Below are positions 26,955 to 36,290 of a DNA stretch of 64,000 bases, piece by piece (position 1 is the first letter of the stretch; each line of letters opens with the position of its first letter). Under the pieces are notes generated by a model, which made no database searches, was not told the DNA's origin, and saw only the letters and a list, made by a program, of their open reading frames with translations. The position numbers and the translations under genes were made by a program. This DNA is from Moraxella sp. FZFQ2102 (lineage in GTDB: Bacteria; Pseudomonadota; Gammaproteobacteria; Pseudomonadales; Moraxellaceae), in assembly GCF_024137865.1 (NCBI RefSeq), contig NZ_CP099960.1, positions 1,674,001 through 1,738,000 on the forward strand, given 5' to 3'.

Positions 26955-27491
26955 ATGACTATTAAACAACCAAGCAACTCACTGACCGCAAATGGTGTCA
27001 AAGATATTCCTGTACAATCTGAAGGTTATATTTATAATCACACCATGCTACGCGTAAAAGATCCTGTGAAATCACTGGAGTTTTATACAGGTGTGCTTGG
27101 CATGAGTTTATTAAAGCATCGCCAATTTCCAGATGCGCAATTTGATTTGTACTTTTTAGCCAAACTAACCGTAGAAGAGCGTGCCAATCTGCCTGCAGGC
27201 GATGAGCTAAAAGACTTTGTTTCGCGTCAGCGCAGCATTCTTGAGCTGACGCACAATTATGGCACAGAAAACGATGAGAACTTCAGCTATCATGATGGCA
27301 ACAGCGACCCGCGCGGCTTTGGGCATATTTGCTTTAGCGTGCCAAGCTTGGCTGATGCGGTGGCGTGGTTTGATGCCAATGGCGTTGAGTTCAAAAAACG
27401 CCCAGAAGAAGGCAGCATGAAAGACATCGCCTTTATCAAAGATCCAGATGGCTACTGGATTGAGATCATCGAGATCAATAACAATCGCTGA
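26955..27491 (+). CDS. gloA: Lactoylglutathione lyase (glyoxalase I)
   Basis: Converts the methylglyoxal-glutathione adduct to S-lactoylglutathione. The single-domain 178-residue form has metal ligands visible in YNHTMLRVKDP (His), ILELTHNYGTEND (Glu), RGFGHICFSVPSL (His) and GYWIEIIEI (Glu). The N-terminal extension of about 20 residues is typical of the longer eukaryote-like and Pseudomonas GloA forms. AAGGTG lies just upstream of the ATG. The glutathione needed would come from gshB at the window start. Confidence 0.94.
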   Translation: MTIKQPSNSLTANGVKDIPVQSEGYIYNHTMLRVKDPVKSLEFYTGVLGMSLLKHRQFPDAQFDLYFLAKLTVEERANLPAGDELKDFVSRQRSILELTHNYGTENDENFSYHDGNSDPRGFGHICFSVPSLADAVAWFDANGVEFKKRPEEGSMKDIAFIKDPDGYWIEIIEINNNR

Positions 27492-27508
27492 TCGCAGGCA
27501 AAGAAAAA

Positions 27509-27532
27509 CCCATCGCAAAGATGGGTGAGAAA
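27509..27532 (-). terminator. Terminator of tRNA-Arg (minus strand)
   Basis: CCCATC / GATGGG with a 5-base loop; on the minus strand it is followed by TTTTTC. It lies just beyond the 3' end of the tRNA gene, between it and the convergent gloA. Confidence 0.7.
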
Positions 27533-27609
27533 TGGCGCACCCAGCCAGAATCGAACTGGCGACCTTCAGCTTCGGAGGCTGACACTCTATCCAACTGAGC
27601 TATGGGTGC
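27533..27609 (-). tRNA. tRNA-Arg (anticodon CCG)
   Basis: A 77-base cloverleaf on the minus strand. The acceptor stem GCACCCA pairs with TGGGTGC, followed by discriminator G and an encoded CCA. The D arm is TAGCTCAGTTGGATAGAG. The anticodon stem TCAGC/GCTGA has loop CTCCGAA, giving anticodon CCG (reads CGG, Arg). The T loop is GTTCGAATC. All invariant positions look normal. Confidence 0.95.
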
Positions 27610-27856
27610 GTAAAGCTTGCAAATTCTAGCAAGTTTTTGTGAAAATTGCTAGATTTGACGCCAAAATATTGGCAATTAATACCAAATTTGTGCAAATCTT
27701 ACTTAATTTTAACAGATTTGATAAAAAATATAGCATTTTACCTGCTTTTTCCCTTATAATAGTAGGGAAAAATTTTGTATCGTTGCAATGGCAAATTGAC
27801 AGGTTGTTGAATTGCCATTTGACATCCCCAGAGCATAGGCTCACGGCCAAAACGAG

Positions 27857-28480
27857 ATGATGACAATGAAAAAAGCTGTAATGTTCTCTGTTGCTACCTT
27901 GTTAGCAGCGACAACCATGGCAACTCAAGCACAAGAAGCCAAGCCTGCTGATGCACCTGTTGCGGATGCGGCAGTTTCAGCTGAAGCAGCGCCAGCAGAT
28001 CAAGCTACTGCCGATGCTGCACCAGCAGACGCGGCGACAGCGGATGCAGCTGCGACAGATGCAGCAGCACAACCTGCTAAGCCTGCTGAAGAAGCACCAA
28101 AAGATTCTCCACAAGTGGCAAAATTGGTCGCGATGTATCCAAAGCTGATCGCACGCATTGAGCCATTTGGTAAAGTGTGCTTTGACGGTGAAGAGTGCGA
28201 TATCAATATCGTTGCGCTACCACCTGCGGTAGAAGGTCAAGCGCGTGATGGTGATGTCTTGTACAAGGCGATCTGTTCTACTTGTCATGATGCTGGTCTG
28301 GTCGGTGCACCGAAATTTGGTAATGCAGGCGACTGGGGTCCGCGTATCGGTAAAGGCAAAGAAACACTTTATAACCACGCGATCAATGGTTTCAACGCCA
28401 TGCCTGCTCGTGGTGGCGCTGACCTTTCTGATGATGAAGTTAAAAACGCAGTTAATTACATCATCGAGCATTCAAGCTAA
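27857..28480 (+). CDS. Class I c-type cytochrome (cytochrome c5-like)
   Basis: Periplasmic monohaem electron carrier. The signal peptide (about residues 1-25, MKKAVMFSVATLLAATTMATQA) is followed by a 60-residue Ala/Asp/Pro-rich low-complexity linker. The cytochrome domain from about residue 115 has the haem site AICSTCHDAG, the axial Met in GFNAMPARGGADLSDDEV and a cysteine pair upstream (VCFDGEECD). The domain resembles cytochrome c5/c-555 proteins of aerobic respiration. Starts at the first or fourth codon are equally plausible. A hairpin terminator follows. Confidence 0.87.
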   Translation: MMTMKKAVMFSVATLLAATTMATQAQEAKPADAPVADAAVSAEAAPADQATADAAPADAATADAAATDAAAQPAKPAEEAPKDSPQVAKLVAMYPKLIARIEPFGKVCFDGEECDINIVALPPAVEGQARDGDVLYKAICSTCHDAGLVGAPKFGNAGDWGPRIGKGKETLYNHAINGFNAMPARGGADLSDDEVKNAVNYIIEHSS

Positions 28481-28504
28481 TCACTGCTTTGTGATGTCAG
28501 TATC

Positions 28505-28535
28505 AATCCCAAGCTTGACGGCTTGGGATTTTGCT
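28505..28535 (+). terminator. Terminator after cytochrome gene
   Basis: AATCCCAAGC / GCTTGGGATT around TTGACG, followed by TTGCTTT, starting 25 bases after the cytochrome stop codon. Confidence 0.8.
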
Positions 28536-28637
28536 TTGATGGATTTACTGTAGTATATCAAGGCGTGCTTTGCTTGAAAATGGCATTGATCAGCCTTATT
28601 TATTATAAGTAATAATAACCTATTCCAGAGAATAACT

Positions 28638-29591
28638 ATGACCGATAGTGTGCCCGCGCTCAAGATTACAGGGCTGACCAAGACTTATCCCAATGGCTTT
28701 ACTGCATTAAAAGGTATTGATTTGACTGTGCCACAGGGCGGTTTTTTCGCGCTTTTGGGGCCAAATGGTGCGGGTAAATCAACTACCATTGGCATTGTCA
28801 GCTCTCTATTTCCACCGTCGGCAGGGACGGTTGAGATTTTTGGGGTGGATTTGTTCAAAAATCCTGCCAAAGCCAAAGAGTTCCTAGGTGTCGTTCCCCA
28901 AGAATTTAACTTCATGCAGTTTGAAAATGTCCAAGATATTTTGATTAATCAAGCAGGGTATTTTGGCATTACTGCTCGTGATGCTCGCCCCCGTGCCGAA
29001 AAACTATTGAAGGCGCTGGGTCTGTGGGATAAAAAAGATACCAAGGCGCGTATGCTGTCAGGTGGTATGAAGCGTCGCTTGATGATTGCTCGTGCATTGA
29101 TGCATAAGCCAAAACTGCTCATCTTGGATGAGCCGACTGCAGGTGTGGATATTGAGCTACGCCGTTCGATGTGGGAGTTTATGGAATACATCAACCGCGA
29201 AGAGCAGACGACGATTATTCTGACCACGCATTATCTAGAAGAGGCTGAACAGCTGTGTAAGCACATCGCCATCTTGGATAAGGGTGAGATTCGCATCAAT
29301 ACAGATATGAAAAGTTTGTTGGCAAGCCTTGATATCGAAAGTTTTATTTTGGATTTTGCCAAACCGTTTGATGGGCAAATCCATCTAACCAATGTCGTCA
29401 AATTTCAACAAATCGATGAGCTAAGCCTTGAAGTCACACTCAAAAAAGGCGAAAGTTTGAATGATGTCTTTGCTCAATTATCCACCCAAGGCGTGCAAAT
29501 CGCCAGTATGCGAAACAAATCCAATCGCTTAGAAGAGCTGTTTATGAGCTTGGTTGAAAATAATCTGACCGAAAAACTCTCCAATGACTAA
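28638..29591 (+). CDS. yadG: ABC exporter ATP-binding protein (YadG-like)
   Basis: ATPase subunit of an ABC-2 type exporter. It has Walker A LLGPNGAGKSTTIGI near residue 43, the Q-loop in GVVPQEFNFMQFE, signature MLSGGMKRRLMIARALMH, Walker B KLLILDEPTAGVD and the H-loop TTHYLEEAEQLC. The 317 residues include a C-terminal extension like that of YadG, for which the substrate is unknown. The permease gene starts 22 bases downstream, so the pair forms an operon. Confidence 0.9.
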   Translation: MTDSVPALKITGLTKTYPNGFTALKGIDLTVPQGGFFALLGPNGAGKSTTIGIVSSLFPPSAGTVEIFGVDLFKNPAKAKEFLGVVPQEFNFMQFENVQDILINQAGYFGITARDARPRAEKLLKALGLWDKKDTKARMLSGGMKRRLMIARALMHKPKLLILDEPTAGVDIELRRSMWEFMEYINREEQTTIILTTHYLEEAEQLCKHIAILDKGEIRINTDMKSLLASLDIESFILDFAKPFDGQIHLTNVVKFQQIDELSLEVTLKKGESLNDVFAQLSTQGVQIASMRNKSNRLEELFMSLVENNLTEKLSND

Positions 29592-29613
29592 ATAATAACA
29601 ACAAGAGTATCTT

Positions 29614-30387
29614 ATGAATTTTGGCAAGCAATGGGTGGCATTCACCACCATTTTAATCAAAGAAATCAAGCGGATATTACGCATCTGGCCGCAGACGCTT
29701 TTGCCACCTGTCATCACGATGACGCTGTATTTTGTGATTTTTGGTCAGATGATTGGTAGTCGTGTCGGTGAGATGGGCGGGGTGAGCTATATGCAGTTCA
29801 TCGTGCCAGGTTTGATCATGATGGCGGTGATTACCAACAGTTATTCTAATGTCGTTTCAAGCTTTTTTAGCATGAAATTTCAAGGCAGTATCGAAGAGCT
29901 TTTGGTGTCGCCGATTTCTAAGCATACGATTTTGTTCGGCTATGTGGCGGGCGGTGTGTTTCGCGGACTTGCCATCGCGGCGATTGTGACCGTGGTCGCG
30001 CTATTTTTTACCAAGCTTGGTGTGGCGCATCTTGGCGTGATGCTGACGACCATTGTCGGTACTTCTGTGCTGTTTAGCCTTGGCGGTCTCATCAATGCGG
30101 TGTTTGCGCGTTCGTTTGATGATATTTCGATCATTCCAAGCTTTGTGCTGACGCCATTGACCTACCTAGGCGGTGTATTTTATTCTTTAGAAAATCTATC
30201 AGGTTTTTGGCAGACTTTATCTTTGCTAAACCCGATTGTCTATATGGTCAACGCCTTTCGTTATGGTATCCTAGGCTACTCAGATGTCAATGTTTGGTGG
30301 TCGTTGGTGGCGATTTTGGGCTTTTGTATGGTGCTCTATGTCATCTCGTATCGCTTGCTTGCCAATGGTTCAAGATTGCGGTTGTGA
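29614..30387 (+). CDS. yadH: ABC-2 type permease (YadH-like)
   Basis: A 257-residue integral membrane subunit with about six hydrophobic helices (LLPPVITMTLYFVIFGQMI, VSYMQFIVPGLIMMAVI, LGVMLTTIVGTSVLFSLGG and others). The ABC-2 signature FSMKFQGSIEELLVSPISKHTI precedes the third helix, and the typical closing segment LTYLGGVFYSLENLSGFWQ is present. With the ATPase it should export a lipid, polysaccharide or drug; the sequence does not say which. Partner of the preceding gene. Confidence 0.9.
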   Translation: MNFGKQWVAFTTILIKEIKRILRIWPQTLLPPVITMTLYFVIFGQMIGSRVGEMGGVSYMQFIVPGLIMMAVITNSYSNVVSSFFSMKFQGSIEELLVSPISKHTILFGYVAGGVFRGLAIAAIVTVVALFFTKLGVAHLGVMLTTIVGTSVLFSLGGLINAVFARSFDDISIIPSFVLTPLTYLGGVFYSLENLSGFWQTLSLLNPIVYMVNAFRYGILGYSDVNVWWSLVAILGFCMVLYVISYRLLANGSRLRL

Positions 30388-30449
30388 TTGATGATTTGCC
30401 ATCGACGTGTCAGATGGTGATGGATGATTTGTTTTATTAAGAGAAAATT

Positions 30450-31292
30450 ATGAGTATTCACGGTGTCTTGGGCGAGAGTACCAGCTATCCCCAAAGCTAT
30501 GACAACAGTGTGCTGTTTGCCATCAGCCGCACGATTGGTCGAGATGAGATTTTGGCGAAGTCGGGTGTATCGGCAGAGCATCTGATGGCAGGCGTTGATG
30601 TGTGGCAGGCATTTGAGTTGTCGTGGCTAAATCCACAAGGCATCTCAAAAGTCGCCATCGCTCGCATCACTATCCCTGCTGACTCACCAAATATCGTTGA
30701 GTCAAAATCACTCAAGCTCTACCTAAATAGTCTGAATTTCACCCAGTTTGATGATGTGTCTGCTGTCAAGCAGACCATTGAGCGTGACTTGACAGCGTGT
30801 GTGGGGGCATCGGTCACGGTTTTGATCAGCTCGCTTGATGGGGCTGATTTTGCAGTGGTGCGACCTGTGGGCGAGTGTATCGATGCCGTGCTTGATGGGG
30901 GTGATGCGGTCGCTGTCGTTGATGATGTCGATGCGTCGCTACTTGGCACAGCAGTTGATGGCGTGGTGCAAACCTTTCAATTTCATACCAATCTGCTTCG
31001 CTCAAACTGCCCTGTGACCAATCAGCCAGACTGGGGTACGCTGTCGGTGTCTATCACGACCACCAAGCAGGTGGAGTATGCCAAGGTGCTGGCGTATGTG
31101 CTGAGTTTCCGTAAGCATAATGGCTTTCATGAGCAGTGCGTCGAGCAGATTTTTGCTGATTTATTGACGGTCTATGCACCGACAAGTCTGATGGTGCAAG
31201 CCAACTACACTCGCCGCGGTGGCATTGACATCAATCCTGTACGAGTGCTGAGCCATCCGATGCCAAGCATTGGGCGATTGGTGCGTCAATAA
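30450..31292 (+). CDS. queF: NADPH-dependent 7-cyano-7-deazaguanine reductase QueF
   Basis: Reduces preQ0 to preQ1 in queuosine synthesis for tRNA wobble positions. It is the long (about 280-residue) two-domain QueF. The N-terminal half has ESKSLKLYLNSLNFTQF (QueF motif with the substrate Glu). The catalytic Cys is in LLRSNCPVTNQPDWG. FRKHNGFHEQCVEQIFADL and TRRGGIDINPVR match the E. coli enzyme. It is the last chromosomal gene before the resistance island. Its stop codon is 75 bases from the IS30 end, so the coding sequence is untouched. Confidence 0.96.
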   Translation: MSIHGVLGESTSYPQSYDNSVLFAISRTIGRDEILAKSGVSAEHLMAGVDVWQAFELSWLNPQGISKVAIARITIPADSPNIVESKSLKLYLNSLNFTQFDDVSAVKQTIERDLTACVGASVTVLISSLDGADFAVVRPVGECIDAVLDGGDAVAVVDDVDASLLGTAVDGVVQTFQFHTNLLRSNCPVTNQPDWGTLSVSITTTKQVEYAKVLAYVLSFRKHNGFHEQCVEQIFADLLTVYAPTSLMVQANYTRRGGIDINPVRVLSHPMPSIGRLVRQ

Positions 31293-31367
31293 AGCCAAAA
31301 ATTTATTGCATCAAAACGGTTGTAGGTGTACCCCACACCATCAAAAAAAACCAATAGAAATTATCCC

Positions 31368-32398
31368 TTGAATTGTCAAACCAAGTGCAACGTTTTTTTG
31401 AAGTAAACTTCATAAGGTGTTTTCCAACCTAAACATTTACGCGGACGTAAATTCAGTTTATTGACCACCTGTTGAATATCAATATCGCTCCACTGATTGA
31501 TGTCTTGTTGCTTCGGGAAATATTCACGAAGTAACCCATTTGTGTTTTCATTCGTTCCCCGTGTCCACGGTTGATGCGGCTCGGGGAAGTAAAATTCTAC
31601 ACCCAGTGCTTCTGTTACCAAACGATGTTGGGCAAATTCTTTACCACGGTCTGGCGTAATTGACCGCAATATATGTGAATCAAGCAATTCAATCATAGCT
31701 TTTTGGACAGCTTCGGCTTTTTTGGCAGGAATTTTCTTCACCAACTCAAAACGACTTTTGCGTTCCGTCAGCGTCAGCAAACAAGCTCCACCCGCTTTAC
31801 CCAGTACGGTATCGGCTTCCCAATGTCCAAAGCGACTGCGATTTTGCGCCGAAATGGGACGGTCGTTCAAATGGTTGGATATCTGAATTTTGCCACGTTT
31901 TTCATGATGATTTTTTGTATGCCGTGTTTTGCCTTTGTGGCGCAGTTTGCGACTGGCTTTGCGTTCGCCTATATCAAACAACCCTGAATAAATACCACGA
32001 TAAATGGTTGAATAACTAATGGATAATTCAGATTTTTCCAATTTTAATCGTGCGCTGATTTGTTCGGGCGACCAGTTTTCTGTCAGAAACTTTTCTTGCA
32101 CCAAATTGAAATATTCAGGCTGCTCTAATTTGCGCTGTGCTTTGCTATTTTGACGATGCTTCAAATAGCTGTTTTGTGCGTTCGTTGCACTATGGTGCTG
32201 GAGCTACGTCCCAGTGCTTTGGCAATTTCTGCTTGTTTTTTGCCCTGTGCGAGTAAAATCATTATCTTTTCTCGCTCGTTTATTGTAAGATGTTGATAGG
32301 AAGTACTCATCATTTGGAAGTGGTTTTTGTGTGGAAACAAAATTATATTCTAGTTGATGAGTACTTCTTTTTTTGTTGCACTTGGATTGTAAATTCAG
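31368..32398 (-). mobile_element. IS30-family element, left copy (defective)
   Basis: 1031 bases with imperfect ends: left TTGAATTGTCAAACCAAGTGCAAC, right (reversed) CTGAATTTACAATCCAAGTGCAAC. It bounds the resistance island on the queF side in the same orientation as the right copy. A 37-base deletion breaks the transposase. The flanks are CCC outside and CGC inside; the right copy has CGC inside and CCC outside. Most base differences between the copies lie in the first 230 bases. Confidence 0.92.
31376..32313 (-). pseudogene. IS30-family transposase, 37-bp deletion
   Basis: Family DDE transposase with N-terminal helix-turn-helix and C-terminal catalytic core. The larger part (262 residues) shows the first Asp in FGHWEADTVLG, the second in ITPDRGKEFAQH and the Glu region TRGTNENTNGLLREYFP. 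The N-terminus encodes INEREKIMILLAQGKKQAEI and then LGRSSSTI. Compared with the right copy, 37 bases are missing after GTTGCACT (plus strand), shifting the frame between the two domains. The protein is therefore not made in full. The G that the right copy lacks is present here. Confidence 0.9.
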
Positions 32399-32739
32399 CG
32401 CATTTAAAAGATTTTGCTGATTATTGTATGTCTGACCGAGCTCCTGCTGGTTGGTTCGAATTGCTAACAGAGAGGAATACTCTTTTTATAAAAGAGTACA
32501 TAAAATCGAATTGGCAAAAAGAAAACCAAGTTTATAAAGAGTGAGGAATTAAATAAAAAATATGCCCCTGCTGAAAAGCCAAGGGGGTTATTTTTTTGTG
32601 TTTTAAGAGTTGGATTACATGAGCCAACTCTTTGTTTTTTGTATCAGCTAATTGCACCATAAGGGTGCGCTGATACTCGGCTCAAAAGAGCCGACAGAGC
32701 CGTCTGCAAGACCCCTCGGCGAGCCCACCTTTACGAGTA
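32399..32739. other. Plasmid-like remnant with two terminators
   Basis: An open frame entering from the IS30 (LKDFADYCMSDRAPAGWFEL...) ends at 32544; it is the C-terminal part of an unrecognised small protein. It is followed by CCCCTGCTGAAAAGCCAAGGGGG plus a T run (about 32562-32597), and by a near-perfect terminator AGAGTTGG / CCAACTCT with TTGTTTTTT (about 32608-32641). The last 90 bases are GC-richer with GAGCCGA/TCGGCTC dyads. An origin-of-transfer or plasmid-junction role is possible but not shown. Confidence 0.5.
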
Positions 32740-32751
32740 TGTAGTGGTCAA

Positions 32752-33638
32752 CTAATTCAACAGTCCCTGATAAGTTGATTTTGCTGGAACTGGTGCCAGA
32801 CCTTGATTGTATTGATGTGGACGAATGTGATTATAATACATCACATAGTCTTTGACATCATTCATTGCACTTTCAACATCACGATAACCGCCTTTTGGCA
32901 TCCACTCATGTTTAAAACTACGAAACCATCGCTCCATTGGGGCATTATCCCAACAATTGCCTCGGCGACTCATGCTTTGGACTAGCTTGTGTCTGTTTAC
33001 ACAAGCTGTAAACTTGTCACTGCCATAAATACTGCCTTGATCGGAGTGAAAGATCATGTTTGGTGTGTGTTTGATGTTTAGCATGGCATGGTTTAATGCA
33101 TCAATCACTAAATTTGCATCATGACGATTACCAAGCTTCCAGCCCACTACTTGACGATTGGATAAATTAATAACCACTGCCAAATAATGCCACACGCCGT
33201 TAACCTTCAGATAGGTTGTATCACCACAAAGCACCGTTATATGAGGCTTAGGACTAAACTGTCGCTCCAGAATATTGTCAAATATTTGGCCATTGTCTTT
33301 GTCTTGATAACGCCATTTTTGCGGTTGTTTGCTAAATAAGCCTTGCTGCTTCATAAGCTTACGCACTAAATACAAGCCAACTGTGATACCTTTTGCTTGC
33401 AATCGTGCTTTGATACTGCGTTTACCTGCTGAGCCTCTGCTTTCGTCAAAAATGGCTTTTATGTGAGTGGCGATACCAACATGCTTAGCTGGTTTATTAG
33501 CCTGTCGTAACTGGGTATAGTAAGCACTTTCACTGACGCCAAATAACTTACATAAACGCTTGATGCCGTGCGATTTTAATGTCTTAATTGCTTGGTATTT
33601 TTGCTCTCGAGAGATATTAAAATCGCTGTAGCCTTTTT
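32752..33638 (-). CDS. IS3-family OrfB (made as OrfAB by -1 frameshift)
   Basis: Catalytic half of the transposase. It contains the HTH_21 region (RLQAKGITVGLYLVRKLMKQQG) and the retroviral-type integrase core: first Asp in VLCGDTTYLKVNGVWHYL, second in IFHSDQGSIYGS, catalytic Glu in ERWFRSFKHEW, then RPHQYNQGLAP. It has no own good start. The frame opens at a slippery heptamer A_AAA_AAG (minus strand, about 33633-33640) inside OrfA. A -1 shift there gives KKGYSDFNISREQKYQ and joins the two, the family's usual way to make OrfAB. Independent initiation at the Met at 33402 would make only a fragment. Confidence 0.9.
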
Positions 33639-33899
33639 TAGAATCAGCTTGTCCTCTTCTAGCACTCTGATTCTATCTTCTAGCTCACGAATACGTTGTT
33701 GATCAGGACTGATTGGTTTTGAGCCTGCAAGTACATAGCCTTGATGTTCTGCTTTGACTTGGCTTAACCAGCGTCTAAATGATGTTTCACCAACATCCAA
33801 TTCCTGACAAGCCTGGGATATGCTGTAGCCTTTGTCTGTGACTAATTTTACTGCTTCTAATTTAAACTCTGCACTAAAGCTTCGTCTTGGTCGTCTCAT
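33576..33899 (-). CDS. IS3-family OrfA
   Basis: A 107-residue DNA-binding protein with the HTH_Tnp_1 domain (RRSFSAEFKLEAVKLVTDKGYSISQACQEL) followed by a leucine-zipper-like coiled coil (RIRELEDRIRVLEEDKLILKK). The slippery AAAAAAG lies near codon 89, so most product is OrfA alone and a minority is the OrfAB transposase. Intact. Confidence 0.92.
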   Translation of the reverse strand: MRRPRRSFSAEFKLEAVKLVTDKGYSISQACQELDVGETSFRRWLSQVKAEHQGYVLAGSKPISPDQQRIRELEDRIRVLEEDKLILKKATAILISLESKNTKQLRH

Positions 33900-33966
33900 G
33901 GTTTATCCTCATTTTTATGATATTGTACCACTTATTGAGGACTGCGGGATTAGTGTACCACTACAG

Positions 33967-33990
33967 TAAAGTATAGTGGGTTATACTTTA
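33967..33990 (+). other. pMV158/pUB110-type (MOBV) oriT / RSA site
   Basis: TAAAGTATAGTGGGTTATACTTTA is an inverted repeat (TAAAGTATA / TTATACTTTA) with the TAGTG-GG nick region. It matches the pattern of oriT/RSA sites used by Mob/Pre relaxases of small Gram-positive rolling-circle plasmids. A Mob-like start follows about 70 bases on. The IS3 insertion begins one base before it, but the GTA duplication leaves the dyad whole. Confidence 0.82.
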
Positions 33991-34060
33991 CATGGAAGTA
34001 ATTGCCGGAAATAGTGAAAATGCCTCACATTTGTGCCACCTAAAAAGGAGCGATTTACAT

Positions 34061-34103
34061 ATGAGTTATGCAGTTTACGGGCCAAGATTGTTTAAGCAAA
34101 ATA

Positions 34104-34114
<11 letters not shown>
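34061..34114 (+). pseudogene. Pre/Mob relaxase start remnant
   Basis: After AAAAAGGAG the frame begins MSYAV, the usual N-terminus of pMV158/pUB110-family Mob/Pre relaxases. It then runs into unrelated sequence and stops after 17 codons. Only about five codons of the relaxase remain, so oriT could be used only with a Mob protein supplied elsewhere. Confidence 0.7.
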
Positions 34115-34957
<843 letters not shown>

Positions 34958-35028
34958 GCACAAGCTCTGATAAATAATAACATGATGAACGACTGTTAAA
35001 TTTATACTGCAATTGGGCCCTATTGTTG

Positions 35029-35068
35029 AATAAAGATACGAGAGATTTCTCTTGTATCTTTTTTATTT
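35029..35068. terminator. Hairpin upstream of erm, plasmid-derived
   Basis: AAAGATACGAGAGA / TCTCTTGTATCTTT stem with TT loop followed by TTTATTTTTG on the plus strand. This stem-loop is a usual neighbour of erm genes on small staphylococcal/streptococcal plasmids (recalled, not searched). It would end transcription coming from the left or right. Confidence 0.65.
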
Positions 35069-35127
35069 TTGAGTGGTAACGAAAGCATCCCCCCTTAATT
35101 TTCACTTTTTCTAACAAAATGAATTTG

Positions 35128-36057
35128 TTAGTTGAGCTGTAAAGTATGAAATACTTGCTTTGCTGCATCTTCTACTAATTTATTGTTGAATTTGGCTTCT
35201 TCGGTAAATTGCGTACTCATGATTGCCATCACAATCGGTTTGCGATTTGGTATGCGAACCACCGCAATATCATTGCGTACACCATATTTACCCGCCCCGC
35301 TTTTATCGTACACTTTCCACGATGTTGGCGTAGCAGCGCGAATCAATAGATTGCCTGTTGCGTTATTGTCCAACCAATTCCACAAAATCGTTTTTTGCGA
35401 TTCGGTTAATGTGTTGCCCAATAAATACGCATTTAAATTCATCGCCATTTGTTTGGGTGTACTCGTATCACGAATATCGTTGGGTTTGGCTTGATTTAAA
35501 TCGGGTTCTAGCCGATTGGCATGGGTTACGTTATCGCCTAATTGTCGCAAAATACGTTGATATTGTTCCACGCCACCCAATTCTTTGAGCAGCAAATTGG
35601 CCGCGGTGTTGTCGCCAAACCGCACGGCTGCTTCACATAATTGGGCAATCGTCATGCCTTTGCCAACGTATTTTTGGGTTTCGGGAGAATAACTAACCAA
35701 ATCTTTTTGGCTATATGAAATGGTACGATTTAAATCTTTTTCAGGCAGCGATTGCAACACCGCCCCAGCCAACAACGCCTTGAAAGTGGACGCATAAGCA
35801 AAGCGTTCATCTGCACGATAAGACAAAGAATGTCCCGTTTCTGTATCCCATACATAAACGCCAATTCGGGCTTGATACTGCTGTTCCAAATTCGCCAAAG
35901 CCTGTTGAAAGGTGGCTTGTGTGGCTGATTGTTGCACAGGCGCACTAGCAGGCTGCGGATTAGACGTTACCGAATGAACAGAATTGGGCGAACAAGCCGT
36001 TAATGAAGCCGTTAATGTCAGCAATAATAATGTGCCGATTTTTAACTTATTTAACAT
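35128..36057 (-). CDS. blaROB: Class A beta-lactamase, ROB-type variant with GDN motif
   Basis: Periplasmic or membrane-anchored serine beta-lactamase. The 309 residues begin with a lipoprotein signal (lipobox LTAC, Cys22). The active-site motif is AYASTFKALL (Ser90, Ambler 70). The next motif is VRFGDNTAAN, where the normal SDN loop is GDN (Gly148, Ambler 130). NRLEPDLNQ carries the general-base Glu (Ambler 166), and DKSGAGKYG is the KTG-equivalent. It matches ROB-1 nearly throughout as I recall it, but with a four-residue duplication in the signal (12-base tandem repeat) and several substitutions. Upstream are Neisseriaceae-type uptake sequences. Confidence 0.9.
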   Translation of the reverse strand: MLNKLKIGTLLLLTLTASLTACSPNSVHSVTSNPQPASAPVQQSATQATFQQALANLEQQYQARIGVYVWDTETGHSLSYRADERFAYASTFKALLAGAVLQSLPEKDLNRTISYSQKDLVSYSPETQKYVGKGMTIAQLCEAAVRFGDNTAANLLLKELGGVEQYQRILRQLGDNVTHANRLEPDLNQAKPNDIRDTSTPKQMAMNLNAYLLGNTLTESQKTILWNWLDNNATGNLLIRAATPTSWKVYDKSGAGKYGVRNDIAVVRIPNRKPIVMAIMSTQFTEEAKFNNKLVEDAAKQVFHTLQLN

Positions 36058-36091
36058 AAATTATCCTTTGATTTTACTAAATAAATTTCTT

Positions 36092-36124
36092 TTCAGGCAG
36101 CCTGAAAAATTCAGGCAGCCTGAA
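36092..36124. repeat. Two Neisseriaceae DNA uptake sequences upstream of blaROB
   Basis: TTCAGGCAGCCTGAA occurs at 36092-36106 and again at 36110-36124. Read forward it contains AGGCAGCCTGAA, and in reverse AGGCTGCCTGAA. Both are uptake-sequence dialects of Neisseriaceae (Kingella-type and Simonsiella-type respectively). They do not belong to Moraxellaceae DNA. Confidence 0.85.
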
Positions 36125-36132
36125 AAATAATT

Positions 36133-36240
36133 TTACCAATCACGCGGGGATTTATCAACCAAAAAATTGGGAAAATAGCCGTCATCATACATTCCACGCA
36201 GAAAATCGTATGATTGAATTTGCGGATTTTGAATGTTCAT
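36133..36240 (-). CDS. 35-residue ORF between accB and blaROB
   Basis: A short frame with the start MNIQNPQIQSYDFLRGMYDD and end KSPRDW. It has a good ribosome site (AAGGAAACAAG) on the minus strand, which favours a real gene or the intact N-terminus of a longer gene cut short. It lies between uptake sequences and is probably part of the Neisseriaceae-derived segment. Function is not recognised. Confidence 0.5.
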   Translation of the reverse strand: MNIQNPQIQSYDFLRGMYDDGYFPNFLVDKSPRDW

Positions 36241-36270
36241 CTTGTTTCCTTATTTTATGGGTTATGAATG

Positions 36271-36285
36271 TTCAGGCAGCCTGAA
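36271..36285. repeat. Neisseriaceae DNA uptake sequence after accB
   Basis: Third copy of TTCAGGCAGCCTGAA, 5 bases beyond the accB stop codon on the minus strand. Uptake sequences often sit at gene ends in Neisseriaceae. Confidence 0.85.
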
Positions 36286-36290
36286 ACGTA

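Larger units (their letters stand above)
32740..33965 (-). mobile_element. IS3-family element inserted next to an oriT
   Basis: 1226 bases. The ends TGTAGTGGTCAACTAAT and (reversed right end) TGTAGTGGTACACTAAT are inverted repeats. Both flanks are GTA (32737-32739 and 33966-33968), the 3-base duplication expected for IS3. Two overlapping frames with a frameshift motif encode OrfA and OrfAB. The element appears complete. Confidence 0.93.

Noticed and set aside
31703..31987. 94-residue frame repeated antisense in both IS30 copies
   Set aside because: The identical frame in both copies is a shadow of the transposase catalytic core.
32290..32544. 84-residue gene starting inside the left IS30
   Set aside because: The first 35 codons read through the IS end; only the part after 32399 looks like a protein remnant.
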